This document shows positions 1 through 11,227 of a DNA stretch of 64,000 nucleotides, one piece after another. The DNA lies in assembly GCF_014805625.2 (NCBI RefSeq), contig NW_023998415.1:14495053-14559052 (forward strand). The letters are read 5' to 3'. How positions within the stretch are numbered: position 1 is the first letter of the stretch; each line of letters starts with the position of its first letter. The stretch is from Glossina fuscipes. Its lineage: Eukaryota > Arthropoda > Insecta > Diptera > Glossinidae. A program made the translations under genes and the position numbers. The notes below the pieces were generated by a model. It was given only the letters and a program-made list of their open reading frames with translations, was not told where the DNA came from and ran no database searches.

Positions 1-1029
1 GAATTACATAATTGTCCAAGAGATAAATAAAATCTGCTGCGTATTACTATCAATCAGAATGTAAGGTTCATTTGAAGTTTTATTTTTTTTTCATTCAAAG
101 ATAATAAATTTTTAGAATTTCCACAAACATGACGACAGAGATTTAATATGATATTGTATCGTGGATTCACAATGATAATTAAAGTCGTGTCTTAAGTCAA
201 TAATAATAACTTTGCCTTCTCTGCGTGTTATATTTACGCATATGTCAGTTTGTTGAAAGCATACAAAATTTATGTTATATCTAAAAAGGCAAATAATAAA
301 CACTTCTTTTACGCGCACACCATATACGCAGCTTAAGAACAGATACCAAGAACGCGTTGACAATGCAGACGTAATTTGCTTATCAACACAGCGCGACCAT
401 CCAGGAAACGGTATCAGCAAATTAAATAATAAATCATAATATATATATATATATTTATACTATTCGAAGGAGAAATAAAACAATACTAATGTTTGCTGCC
501 GCTATCATTGCAGGCTGCTTGATTGTACACACAAACGTCAAGTTCATGAACTTGATCATGAATTTCTTATAGTTACCGTTCTGCTTGAAGTTTACATACA
601 TAATTCTGCTGATATTGCAGATGCGTTAAGACTGTAGCACCTCTTGTTCAATTTCTGCCTATTCATTGGTTTTTTTTTTTTTCTTTTTTTTTTTGCGTAA
701 GCAGTTTGTTACCTTTTAAAAAAGCCCTACCTACACCATCTATTCTAGGCATCCTTTTTATAGTTAATATATATAATATGCACTATCATATCATTATTAT
801 TTTATTAGATTTTACTTTGAAATATGTCTTTTGACTTACGTTACGTCCGTGTATGAATTCTTTAAAAAAATCGTATAAGCACTGATATCGTGTAAAATAG
901 ATGTAAAAGCATATCGAGCTGAATATGAAGAAAATTCGATACTAAAAGGAGGAGAGCGAGGAGAGCTATACACTATATTAGTATATATAGTTATAGTAAA
1001 AAAAGTAGGATACGGCCGTTGATAACATA
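1..1029. other. AT-rich non-coding DNA
   Basis: No gene or recognisable repeat was seen apart from a TA tract near 439-454 and T tracts near 670-694. Confidence 0.5.
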
Positions 1030-1400
1030 TCTTATACAGTTTTCTTTAATGCAGTTATTCATATGAGGACTTTTCAAAATAAACTGTAATCGAAAAAGCG
1101 GTCTGCTCCGGATCATTTGCAATAGCGATCGTCGTTGGATCACAACTCATCCGTGTACCACGTTTCATCAAAATATCTTAAAAAATTGCGAACTGTAGAT
1201 TGAATACAAAAAAGTAAAGACGGAGGCAAGGACAGACAAACAAACACGCAGATCAATTTCGATCGATTTAGAAAGTGATTCTAAATTGGTACATACAACG
1301 AATCAATGATTGAATCTATCTGAACCTCTTCTGGGCGTTGCATACGTCTGCGTTAACCCAATATCGCCTTGCACCACAAGTATTGCAGGGTACGATAAGA
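1030..1400 (+). repeat. Dispersed repeat A
   Basis: It has the ordered blocks of this family: GAAAAAGCGGTCTG, TTTCATCAAAATATCT, AAATTGCGAACTGTAG, GACAGACAAAC, AAAGTGATTCTAA, then CTTCTGGGCGTTGCATACG and CTTGCACCACAAG with an AGGGTA end. Confidence 0.75.
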
Positions 1401-1689
1401 ACAAAACGGGAAAAGATGCATGATTCGTTGTTTTTTTTTTTTTTTTTTTGAGATAATTGTTGATGACATTTGCATTTAGAAATGATTTGATGCAAATGAC
1501 CCTCGTTTTTAGCAAAATTTCAACATTGTTTTTATTCAATTATAGAATTTCAATTTTTTATCGAGTTTTCCGTATAAATGTGCTTTCATTCCACTAATAA
1601 CAGAAATAGTCTTAGAAGATAGGGTCTCTGTGAGTTTGTTGGACTTAACATAAATCCAAAAAAGAAAAAAAAAGATTAGGAATGCTATA

Positions 1690-2190
1690 GTAAGGCACGG
1701 CCGACCATTAGATACCCTACAATACTTTACCTAATTATTAATACACCAATAACTATACATTGTTTTTATACATTATTTAAAGGGCACGATTTTCATGACA
1801 GCCCTCATATCAATGTATACTTAAACGTTAACGTGATCTAAATTTGACAATCGTTATTTACTTGTCGAAGACTTTATTATTTACCAGTTGCTTACGTAGC
1901 GACAAATTGCAAATTAGACTTTGTCGTCATACAAGGACTTGCTTTCATGAGAGTCCTTATACATTTTATGACATATGAAGCCTTATTTTTTGTTGCAATC
2001 CTTAAATAAGTTTGGATCTAAAAAGATAAAAATAAATATTTATGGCAAATTGAAAATGTGCACGAATTTTGTTTAGAAAATATTGAATACAAGAACACAG
2101 ACATGATGGATGGACAAGCGGGCAGACAAGTTTAGATTTGATAAAATAGGTTAGAGTCTATCTCATGTCTATCTGTGCACAAGTTATGTC
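1690..2190 (+). repeat. Dispersed repeat A, long 5' form
   Basis: It shares GGCACGGCCGACCATTAGAT and AATTAGACTTTGTCGTCATA with 53985-54810. It ends with the A-family blocks CAAGCGGGCAGACAAG and AGAGTCTATCTCA. Confidence 0.72.
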
Positions 2191-3739
2191 ATATGATGTT
2201 GGTGGCAAATCCTCCTTGGTTAAATTTTTCCCCTAATAGATTACTTGTGTTACGAGATGTATGACACGTTGCGTCATTTTGTTGAAATCACATATCATCC
2301 AATTCGGAATCATCCAATTCGTGCTACACAAAATCAGTTATCAGTAGGTTCTATAGCGTTATTATCCATTGCGGGAAACTGCAATGCGATTTTTATTTTC
2401 GAATAGAATATTTTTAGCCCTTACATACAACCATTTCGCCTCGCATTTGCTACGGATTTGTAAAGCAAAGCAATTTATCTACCATAACTTTCACGGGCAT
2501 ATATAAAAATGTACGCTACTGTGATCAAAAAATAAAGTGAATGATTTTGTGAAATGGAAAATCTTTATTGATTCTTGCAAATCTATCGATCTCATTGCTG
2601 GCTTCATCTGCTTCACAATACCCGAATAATATTCCTTTTTAGCAAGTAGGCCTAGCGAAAGAAATTCTTAGTACAGAACATCGCCGTAATCGAAGGAAAA
2701 TGTCAATGACATGACCTTCATTTTTCAACGAATTTACCGGAGTTACCGCGGTCTTGACCTATCTTTTTATCTTTTGCAGTATATGCACTTGATTATTCCG
2801 TTGTTGTCGAATCGTATGCACAGATTCCGGTCTCATACTTTGTATGTAATGATGCTTTTGATGACTTCTCAGGTAATCAGAACTCACTGTTTCACAAGCA
2901 TCGTATTCAGTTATGTAATTTGTGTACGAATAACATTCTGCTGCAGTTGAATATGTTCGCATGAAACTTTAAATAGATGTCGAAGAAGGTACTACAAGAA
3001 GGAAAAAAGTTATATCTACATATTTTCACGATATCTTAGTACCGTAGTAGCGAAGTTTAAATAAAAATCTTTTCTTTTTTTTTTTTTTTTTTTTTTTTGT
3101 TACATATATACACTTAACAATCTATCCAGAAAGATAATGAGTAAATGTTACAGCAATGGCGATGAAAATAACGGAGATGATTGTCGTCCAACGGGAACAA
3201 TATAACAATGCAGATATGATGTTTAAATAAATAAAAATATAAACTTGGAAAATACATTTACCCTTTGCACTCCTATAAGATAGAAAGGACATTCGATTCT
3301 TTGAAATTGTTAATTATGTTGGAGTTAATGGTAAGCAAAAAAAAAAAAAAAAAAAGAAAAGAATTGAGTTTAGGGAACAAATATAAATTAATTTCCAAAA
3401 AAAAGATCCACTATACGATCCCTTTGCAGTCTTCCTTTTTCATTGAACTTATCGCGAAGAGATATTTGAAAAATGTTTACGCGATTACTCAGCCTGACAA
3501 GATATTTTACGGATGAAGATTCTTCGATTGATACTCTTAAAGTATATCAATATTAGGGTTTAGAGTAGGTTGTTGTTACCCACAATTGTACCATTGTGCC
3601 ATAAGTTCAAACAAATTACAGGATAGATAGACTCTTGTATAAAATGCACTTACTTTCAATATTAAATTGAGATTTTGGACGGAGCTTTCTACATTTTAGA
3701 TCAAGCTTTTATATGAGATTTTCAATGCTAATCCTTATG
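2191..3739. other. AT-rich non-coding DNA
   Basis: It contains a 24-base T tract (about 3075-3098) and an A tract near 3340. No supported gene. Confidence 0.5.
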
Positions 3740-3908
3740 TCATATTTTTTGAGACATTTCGATGAAACTTGATACAACGACGAAGTTTTGACCTAAGGAC
3801 GAACGCTTATGAAAATGTTTCGAATCGAACAACTTTTTCGACTACTTCCAATCTAACGCCTTATTTTGAAAAATACGAATAACTGTATTAAGCAAATTAA
3901 TATAAGTT
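3740..3908 (-). repeat. Dispersed repeat A, fragment
   Basis: Reverse-oriented blocks are present: GACATTTCGATGAAACTTG, GACGAACGC and AACTTTTTCGACTACTTCC. It is directly followed by the SINE at 3921. Confidence 0.65.
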
Positions 3909-3920
3909 ATTTAATAGAGA

Positions 3921-4093
3921 GATCCGCCTGAGTAGCGGAAGGCGAGGAATCTCGACTAGCAAGTCAATGGTCGTGGGTTCGAATCTCAAGCGCGGTAGAG
4001 TTTTCAATAAAAGCCGATAGCCTTAGATGCTAGTGCTTTTAAGAGTTTTGTCTTAGAATTTATTTCTCTGGCGAAATTAATAATAATAATAAT
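3921..4093 (+). repeat. tRNA-derived SINE, copy 1
   Basis: It has a tRNA-like head with B box GGTTCGAATCTC, a body containing GCCTTAGATGCTAGTGCTTT, and an AAT-repeat tail. It is flanked by a perfect 12-bp target duplication, ATTTAATAGAGA (3909-3920 and 4094-4105). The A-box region carries a small deletion. Confidence 0.9.
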
Positions 4094-4105
4094 ATTTAAT
4101 AGAGA

Positions 4106-4224
4106 AACCATGTCCCACGTCTCCAGCGCCTTTATTTGTCCATATGCTGGATTTATTATTTTCAACTGAAATTTTTGTTTTTTTTGTTTTGTTTTTTGCA
4201 AACAGAAAAACTAAAAACTGTTTT

Positions 4225-4259
<35 letters not shown>

Positions 4260-5044
4260 CTGATAATCATGTCGCTTATGGTTTCTGTTTACCAAAATCG
4301 AAATTCTATTTATGACGTCGTATTGTAAGTAAAGTTCTTTGAATTCTGATCTCACGAAATGAACACCAAATATTAAATAAATAAAAATACTAATATATAT
4401 ATATATGTATATATATATATACATACAACATAAGAACTCTTAAAACTGCCGAATATGTTAAAACGACAAAAATGGGTTGGGAAGGGGAAACAAAAAGACT
4501 GAGGAAAATGGGGAGAACTCTTAATTAAAATGTAAAGACAACGTGAAGACTTAAAGAATTATTTAAAAGGAGACAACAAACAACTAAGGAAATTGAAAAC
4601 CGCACTGAATGAAAGAAGAAGACTTAAATGAACACGAGACACATTTCAATGTCGTAATAATTCAAAGTTTTCATTATATGTATGTGTATTTTTATTACAC
4701 AAATATGCCACAGCGAACGAACCCCTTTTATTATTAGATGATCTTGTTGTCTTGCATGCCCGCAACGATTATTTTTTCTTGCTACAATTCATAAAGGAGT
4801 GTGTCTGCCAGTTATATGATATATGAATGATTTATTTTTAGAGAGATTTTATGAGATATTACGTGATGAGTGTGAGAATAATGCAAAAACAAGAGGAAAG
4901 GACTAAGAGCGTACTGAGAAAATTCAAGCGTGTACTACTTGACAACAACAAAAAACTTGTACAAAAGACTTGGTCTGCTTTAACATTTTTTCACAATATT
5001 GCCAACGCCTTTGTTGTAATTAAAAAGAAATTATTAAAGTGTTT
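4106..5044. other. AT-rich non-coding DNA
   Basis: It contains A28 at 4232-4259 and a TA/TATG repeat near 4393-4423. No supported gene; a 101-codon frame at 4851-5156 overlaps repeat B and looks accidental. Confidence 0.5.
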
Positions 5045-5600
5045 CTATACCCATTACCGAAGGTTGCGGGGTATAGTCATTTTGTCGAAACGTTTGCGAA
5101 ACTTCAGAGATCCCACAGTGAGTCTATATATATTCTGGATCAGCATTGAATTCTAAATCGATTTAAGCATATCCTCATCTCCGTCTGTCCCCTATAAATG
5201 TTATACTGGCCGCTATCGATTCAAATTTGACCGGAACATTTGAAGTTCTTGCACGCAGATTGCTATTGAAAATGAGCAAAGTCGGTCGACGGATAGACTT
5301 TCTAGTATCATGTAAACTGAAAACGCCTTGACTTCGGGCGGCAGTACAGGTTCGTTTGTAAAAATGAAGATGATTTGAAACTGATTTAAATTTCTCAAAC
5401 AAGACGCCTACAACGCCCACATGTCTATGCAGGAAAAACAATAAAGACTTTTGCTTTCTTTATTTCTTGCTCGTTGCTCATAAACTGCAACAGATACACT
5501 TTCCTAATGGATAAGTTTCCACAAAATTATTCCACGAATATAGAATAATAGTGATGGGTATAAGAAATTCGGTCTCAACCGAATATAATTTTCTTAAATT
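5045..5600 (+). repeat. Dispersed repeat B
   Basis: Ordered blocks: GGGGTATAGTCATTTTGTCG, AAACGTTTGCGAAACTTCAG, TATTCTGGATCAGCATTGAA, CCGTCTGTCC, CTACAACGCCCACATG, TTTTGCTTTC, TGCTCGTTGCTCATAAACTG, and GTGATGGGTATAAGAAATTC with an inverted GGTCTCAACCGAA. This is the longest B copy. Confidence 0.75.
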
Positions 5601-6029
5601 ATCTTGTACTTGTTTTTGTGTCACTCTTTTGATTGTATCTTTAGTATTTTTTGTTATTTTTAATTCAAAAGTCAAGGTTTGTTATGTCAGAATTTGTCAA
5701 AATATAGTAAAGATTTGTGCGAAATTATATTTAATACGCGGCGGAATCTTTATTGATTATTTAAGGATATTGTTTCATGCGCAGCGCTATGTGAGAGTGA
5801 AGCAATTTCTATGAATGAAGATAAAAGCAAACTATCGGCTGCATAGGTACATTTAAAAACGAATATATCGTGTGATCAAATATATATATATATATGCGTG
5901 TGTGTTTTCTACTTAAAGCTTCTTTAAAGCCTAATAAATGATCCTTTGAATTTACGTTGCGGAGTCGATGTGAATTTTATGTGCCTTGAAATGCAAAATG
6001 TGTGTTGAAGAATGCTCCCTATTATCCCA

Positions 6030-6215
6030 TAAGAAGGGTAAGTAAGGATCACGACGGCCAAGTCAGTGTTCGCGGATTCAAATCTCAATTTCGATAGATT
6101 TCAATTGGGTCGCTAAAGGCGCAATAACACTTAACGATTGGGCATATAGCACTCACTATCTCCGTGTTACACGAGCAAGATGAATTTCTTGAGTGATTGG
6201 CCATATTAAAATACA
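6030..6215 (+). repeat. Second SINE-like repeat, copy 1
   Basis: It contains a B-box-like GGATTCAAATCTC in a tRNA-like setting and a downstream CTATCTCCGTGTTAC shared with 30590-30830. It is diverged, and the boundaries are uncertain. Confidence 0.42.
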
Positions 6216-8079
6216 AGAAAGTCTAAATTCTTGAGAACGGTACTCACTGTAATTGTTTGTCTCTAGTTTTCCTGTAAACTATTTGTTCATAGCGTCGACA
6301 TAGTCAGCAATACGTCCACATTTTTGACAGTTTACCTTCTTAACATAGTAAGAGATTACTATTTGCACGAATACTGCAGTCACATTAGAGGTAATAATAG
6401 GTTGGAGGGAAAGCTCTGTCGTTTTTTTTAATAGGCAGGTAATTTTTCTTGTAAATAAAAAAAACATCTGGCTAGTGAGTCATTCGGATTTTTTTTTTTT
6501 TTTTTTGCTTTTAATATAAAAGGAGTCCTTTCTTTACCGTTCATCATTTAGTTGTGATATTTATAGTGAAAAACATGTCCGTAGCTAAAGTGCATTTATT
6601 ACACTGCATTTTGTATGAATTCCCAAACAGGAAGCAAAGCATCAATTGCATGTAAAAATTTATGTACGATATTTGGAAAAGTTATTGTAAATGTTCGTAA
6701 CTTGTTAAAGATAGTTTAGCAAACTTCGTTCCGGGAATTTGAGCCACCAAGAAAGTAATCGATAACGATGTTGTGCGATCCATGTTGGAAAAATAATCCA
6801 CATTTAAGAGTTAGGCATTGATCTTACAACTGTTGGAGATCACATCAAATCTCTTGCGTTTGTGTTAAAAGTAAAGTACATGAATAAAATACGATAGAAC
6901 TTTCCCTTTAACCTATTAGTTAATAAAATATTTGCTTGCATGTTCATGACATATTTCGTTTGTATATAATAGACATAGTAAAGCTTTCTGTTAACATTCG
7001 ATGTGACTGCTCTTAATTTTAATCAATTTAAGATCAATTTTAAATCGAATTATTGAATAAATCTCGTAATTATTTATGTCAAATTTCGAATCAGTAAATA
7101 CTTTTTAGTTTTTTCTTTTTTTGGGAGCTTTTTTGCGGGTCCAAATTGTTTAATGCTAGGGAATTTAAATTTTTTGAAATATTCTTTTTTTTTCGAATTC
7201 GCACTGTTTGGAAAATGCTTTAAAAATGAATCACGAAGAAAATAAACACAACGATACTTTCATATTCTGTTTTCGCAAACCATTGGTTATTGGAATTTTC
7301 CTTTTTTTATTTTTTTTTCTAATGTTATTGGAAATTTAATTGAAACATAATTTGGGAGTGTTCAAAATTCGAACATTTAAATTACATTTTGTAGTTAAGT
7401 TAGCTTCGCAAAAGCAACTGGAATTTTATCGTCATAATAATGTCACAAAATCATAATTTTTTTATAGCTTCGCTAATGTAATGTTTTCCTTAAAAGGTGT
7501 GTAAAGCTATGTTCCACTTGAACCGCATAATTCATTTTTAACTACGCGAGTCCAAAGGCAACACTATACATAAATTAACTCATAAAGAGAATATCATCGC
7601 ATACGTTGAATATGAAGGGACTTGTGTTCGTACAGTTAAAGCCATAAAATATTAAACAAAAAAAAAGAAATTAATATCTCAACTTTTGAAACGTTAACAT
7701 GCACGCATATATATATATATATATATATATATAGGACACACCCTAAACACTCATTTTATCATACCTTTTAGACTAAATCAAGCAAAATTCACACACACCT
7801 TTTCTTAACGATATTTTAACAAATTTTTTTGTCGCTTAAAATTTCTTAAGTAAAGTGTATTAATTAGAACAGTTATTCTAAATAAAAAAAAATACTTTCT
7901 CACATTCTTAATTAATTAATTCTGACAAAGAATAATTTTTACGTCTTTTACCTTTCATATATTAATTATATGGAATTTCAAACCAAGTGTTTGTATCAGT
8001 ATGTGTGGGTGCGTGTGCATGTGTGTGTTTGTTTACCTTCATTTTTTTTTTCCCTATACGAGCCGGACGTATAAATCTT
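6216..8079. other. AT-rich non-coding DNA
   Basis: It holds a T tract near 6490, a TA microsatellite at 7707-7733 and a GT-rich stretch near 8000-8028. Nothing else is recognisable. Confidence 0.5.
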
Positions 8080-8885
8080 CCAAAGATATGACTGACGCGT
8101 ATCAGTAGCGTGCACGATTCGCCACGCACTTTATCGACCACTCTCCTTCACGGCTTCACTGATAGGTGTTGGTTCTCAGAGGCTGATGGCAAAAAGAGCT
8201 AGCGATGGGACGCTAATGATATACTTTACTGGCTTCCTATTTCTCTTATCGCACACCACGAATTTCGGGCAACTAAAGATCGCGTGCTCCATGGCTTCTT
8301 CCGTGTCTACACAGCTCGGGCATAGTGGCGAACAATCATGCCCGCACCGGTATAGATAAATTGGTGAGATAATTGTTTACCTCACCTTGCCATCTGCCGA
8401 CTCATTTCGCTACGCCAGCGATGAGCGATTGCGTCCATTTACCTTTCGTTGCAATATCCCATCGCGCTTGCCACCTTTTGATTGCCCCTCTTGAGGGCAG
8501 TCATTTGCGTCCAAACTCTCCATACTTTTCGTAGATGCATCGAATCACAAGATCGCCTCTGCCTAGTAGCCGACAACTTTTTCCACGGCTTACTGGACAT
8601 GTTGTTCAAGGCTTAGCTGGTTGTCAATGATCCCACCAAGTTACTTAAGTGTGGTAGACCAACTTCCGTACATATTTGTGAAATTTTTTCGACTGCTTAT
8701 GAGCACGACCTCGATTCTATGCTCAGCCAGGAGCCACCCCACCGCTCTTAACCAGATATTCACATATACGACTATCCCATTAGCTGTCTCCTCGACCTCG
8801 CTAATGTGTTTAGCCACCATAACGAGGGCACTGTCATCTGCAAAACTCACTGTCGACGTCCTGCACGATGTCATCAGCAAAGTTA
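8080..8885 (-). pseudogene. R1-type LINE relic: reverse transcriptase end and zinc knuckle
   Basis: Minus-strand reading starts at the reverse transcriptase active-site box as SFADDSALVMVAKHISEVEE, then LRAVGWLLAEHRIEVVLIS and LGGIIDNQLSLEQHV. A large deletion follows. It resumes in the C-terminal domain: RWQARWDIATKGKWT, GEVNNYLTN, then a zinc knuckle CPSCVDTEEAMEHAIFSCPKF. The F-A-D-D box and the C-x2-C-x7-H-x4-C knuckle place it with R1/Waldo-like non-LTR retrotransposons. Several stops and frameshifts make it dead. The 5' part (endonuclease, ORF1) is absent. Confidence 0.8.
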
Positions 8886-11042
8886 TATTTTTTTTCAGCT
8901 AAATTGACATAGAAGGAAATTAAATTATTTATTTTTAACTGTTTTTAAAAAATAATTAATTAAGAGGAAACTTATTTAACTAAAATTTGAACAATAAATT
9001 TACAAATGTAAACAACTTTCGTTAATGAGTTTCAATTGGAAATCAACCAACGCAACAATACTGCATTTTTCCTTTAATTTATATGCTCACGTCACGTCAC
9101 GGAAAGCTAAAGCGTCTTACTCAACCTAAGTTGCTGAGTTTATTTTGTAATGTTTCTCCACTCATTCATCTGCAGTATGTTATTGCATTTCTTCCGACCC
9201 ATAACATATATAAGATTTTCAAAAGTTTTTAAATTTCTAAGTTTTCATCAGTAATTTATAGCGTAGAGACTCTTTAATTGGAAAGAGTCTTTAACCAATT
9301 GACATCATCCCATTTACCAATAACTAAGGAAATCATATTCATCTACAACCGATTGTTTTATACCCAACATCCTTTTGACCAAAGAACTTAAATTGCGACA
9401 GTTTACCCTATTGGGTAGACGTGACCTATTTTTTTGAGTCGTGTACAAATACTATGCGATCACTCAAGGAATGTTCATCGCTGTGTCTAAGCAAATTGTT
9501 TGACTTTTGAAATAAGACATTTTCTCACTTTACGTTTCTCTAGAAAGAATTTCAAACGCCTCAGCTAAATTGGTAGCCCTTAGCATGCCAATATTCATCA
9601 CACTGACCTTGAACATATTGGCAGATGGACATACTTAAATCGATTCAGAGTTTCATGTTGCTTTATGGGATTTTTTTGAAGCTTCCTTCTGAGTGTTGCC
9701 ACCCTTTGATGATGGATGACAAAGTATCAGGGACTTTTATACATTTTATACATACCTTTTACAAATATTTGTTTCTTTAAAAAGTCATAAAATCATAGTC
9801 TGCTTTAAATGCTGGTAAGACTTAAATAGTGTTCAGTGTATTTCTAAAAATTTTCCTCACCCTGCGTGCCAATTATACACACACGTAGTACAAATTTGGC
9901 ATTTTCGATTGTTTTTGCTCTTTCTTTCACAAAAAAAAAAAAAAAAAATACTTATACATGTATGTATGTATGTATGTATGTATGTATATGTGTATGCATA
10001 CAACAATAAGAAATCCGAACATTTTAAATAGACTGACAATTAGTGAAAATTAAACGCTATTTGAAAAATGTTCTCGATATCATTGCATTGTGTTATATTT
10101 ATTTGAACATTCTTAGCGCTTCTATTGCCTCTGTTGCGTTACCCGCATATGTTTTCAAGGGTTTGTTCATCACTTTTAAGTTTACGTTGATTTAAATCAA
10201 AATTTTATTGCATTGTTTTCTTTCTCATTTCTTGTTTATTTTAAAAAAAAAAAATTTAAAAAACAACAACAACAACAATAATTTTGTATGTTTGGTTTTT
10301 GGTTTATAAATGATTTTCGTTTTGTGTGTAAAACGGCTCGTGAATGTGTCTTCCTATTAAAGTCCAAATTAATTTTTAACGGTTGTCGGTTAATTGTTAG
10401 CAATTGTGTGTGTTCATGCCAGAAATTATATGATAAAGTTAATGATGAAAGGATTTATGGCTATTAAAATGAAAAATTTCTTTTATAATTCTTTTCATTA
10501 AATAAAATTTATTCGTTTTATCGCCACCGCAGGCGACCGATATGTCATCGAATTTATCTTAAGAAACTTGAATTTAAATACGAAATTTTTCCTTGTTTTC
10601 CCAATTCAAGTTTAGAATCAGCTAAATTGGCCCATAGACCCTTCCCTGTTTCAAAAAAAAATAAATTATTTTTAAATTGTTGCTTTGTTGTTGTTTTAAA
10701 TTTCCAAATCAAGCTTTAAATAATAAGAAACAAAGTCATTCCGATCATTTTGATCCCCGAGCGAGAAAGTTTACTTATATAGAGTTATTGTCTGCTACTT
10801 TACGTAGCTACTTAACTGATCCCTTGTGACTTAAATGATCCCTTGGATCAAGGCAAAATGTTTGACTATATCTTTAGGATTTTCGATTAGTTAGCTGAAA
10901 CCTTATCTAAAATATTAACGCATCCGCAAACGGCAAATTTATTCCGTTTCCAATACTGAATACTGTCGAAAATAATAATATTCTACAGCAGAATAAGAAT
11001 AAGATAAGATAAGATAAGAATAATAAAATTTACGTTGAAATG
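8886..11042. other. AT-rich non-coding DNA
   Basis: Apart from the repeat B fragment at 9590-9720, I see a TATG repeat at about 9959-9985, an AAC run near 10262 and (AAGAT)4 at about 10999-11018. Confidence 0.5.
9590..9720 (-). repeat. Dispersed repeat B, fragment
   Basis: GCAGATGGACATACTTAAAT and CGATTCAGAGTTTCATG are the reverse of the B blocks around the CTGTCC tract and the GATCAGCAT motif. Confidence 0.5.
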
Positions 11043-11227
11043 CAGTAAAAGTTTCTTATTCGCGCTTCCTTTATTCGCGGTTTCACTATTCGCCGATGAA
11101 AAAAATGCGAACCAATTCCCATATTCGCGGCTATAAATTTCTTTATTCGTGGATTTGTTGTGACTGGTTCCGGAACTGTTTTGTTTGTTTGTTGAAGTTG
11201 AAACTTATTTAAAAAAAACAGAATTTA

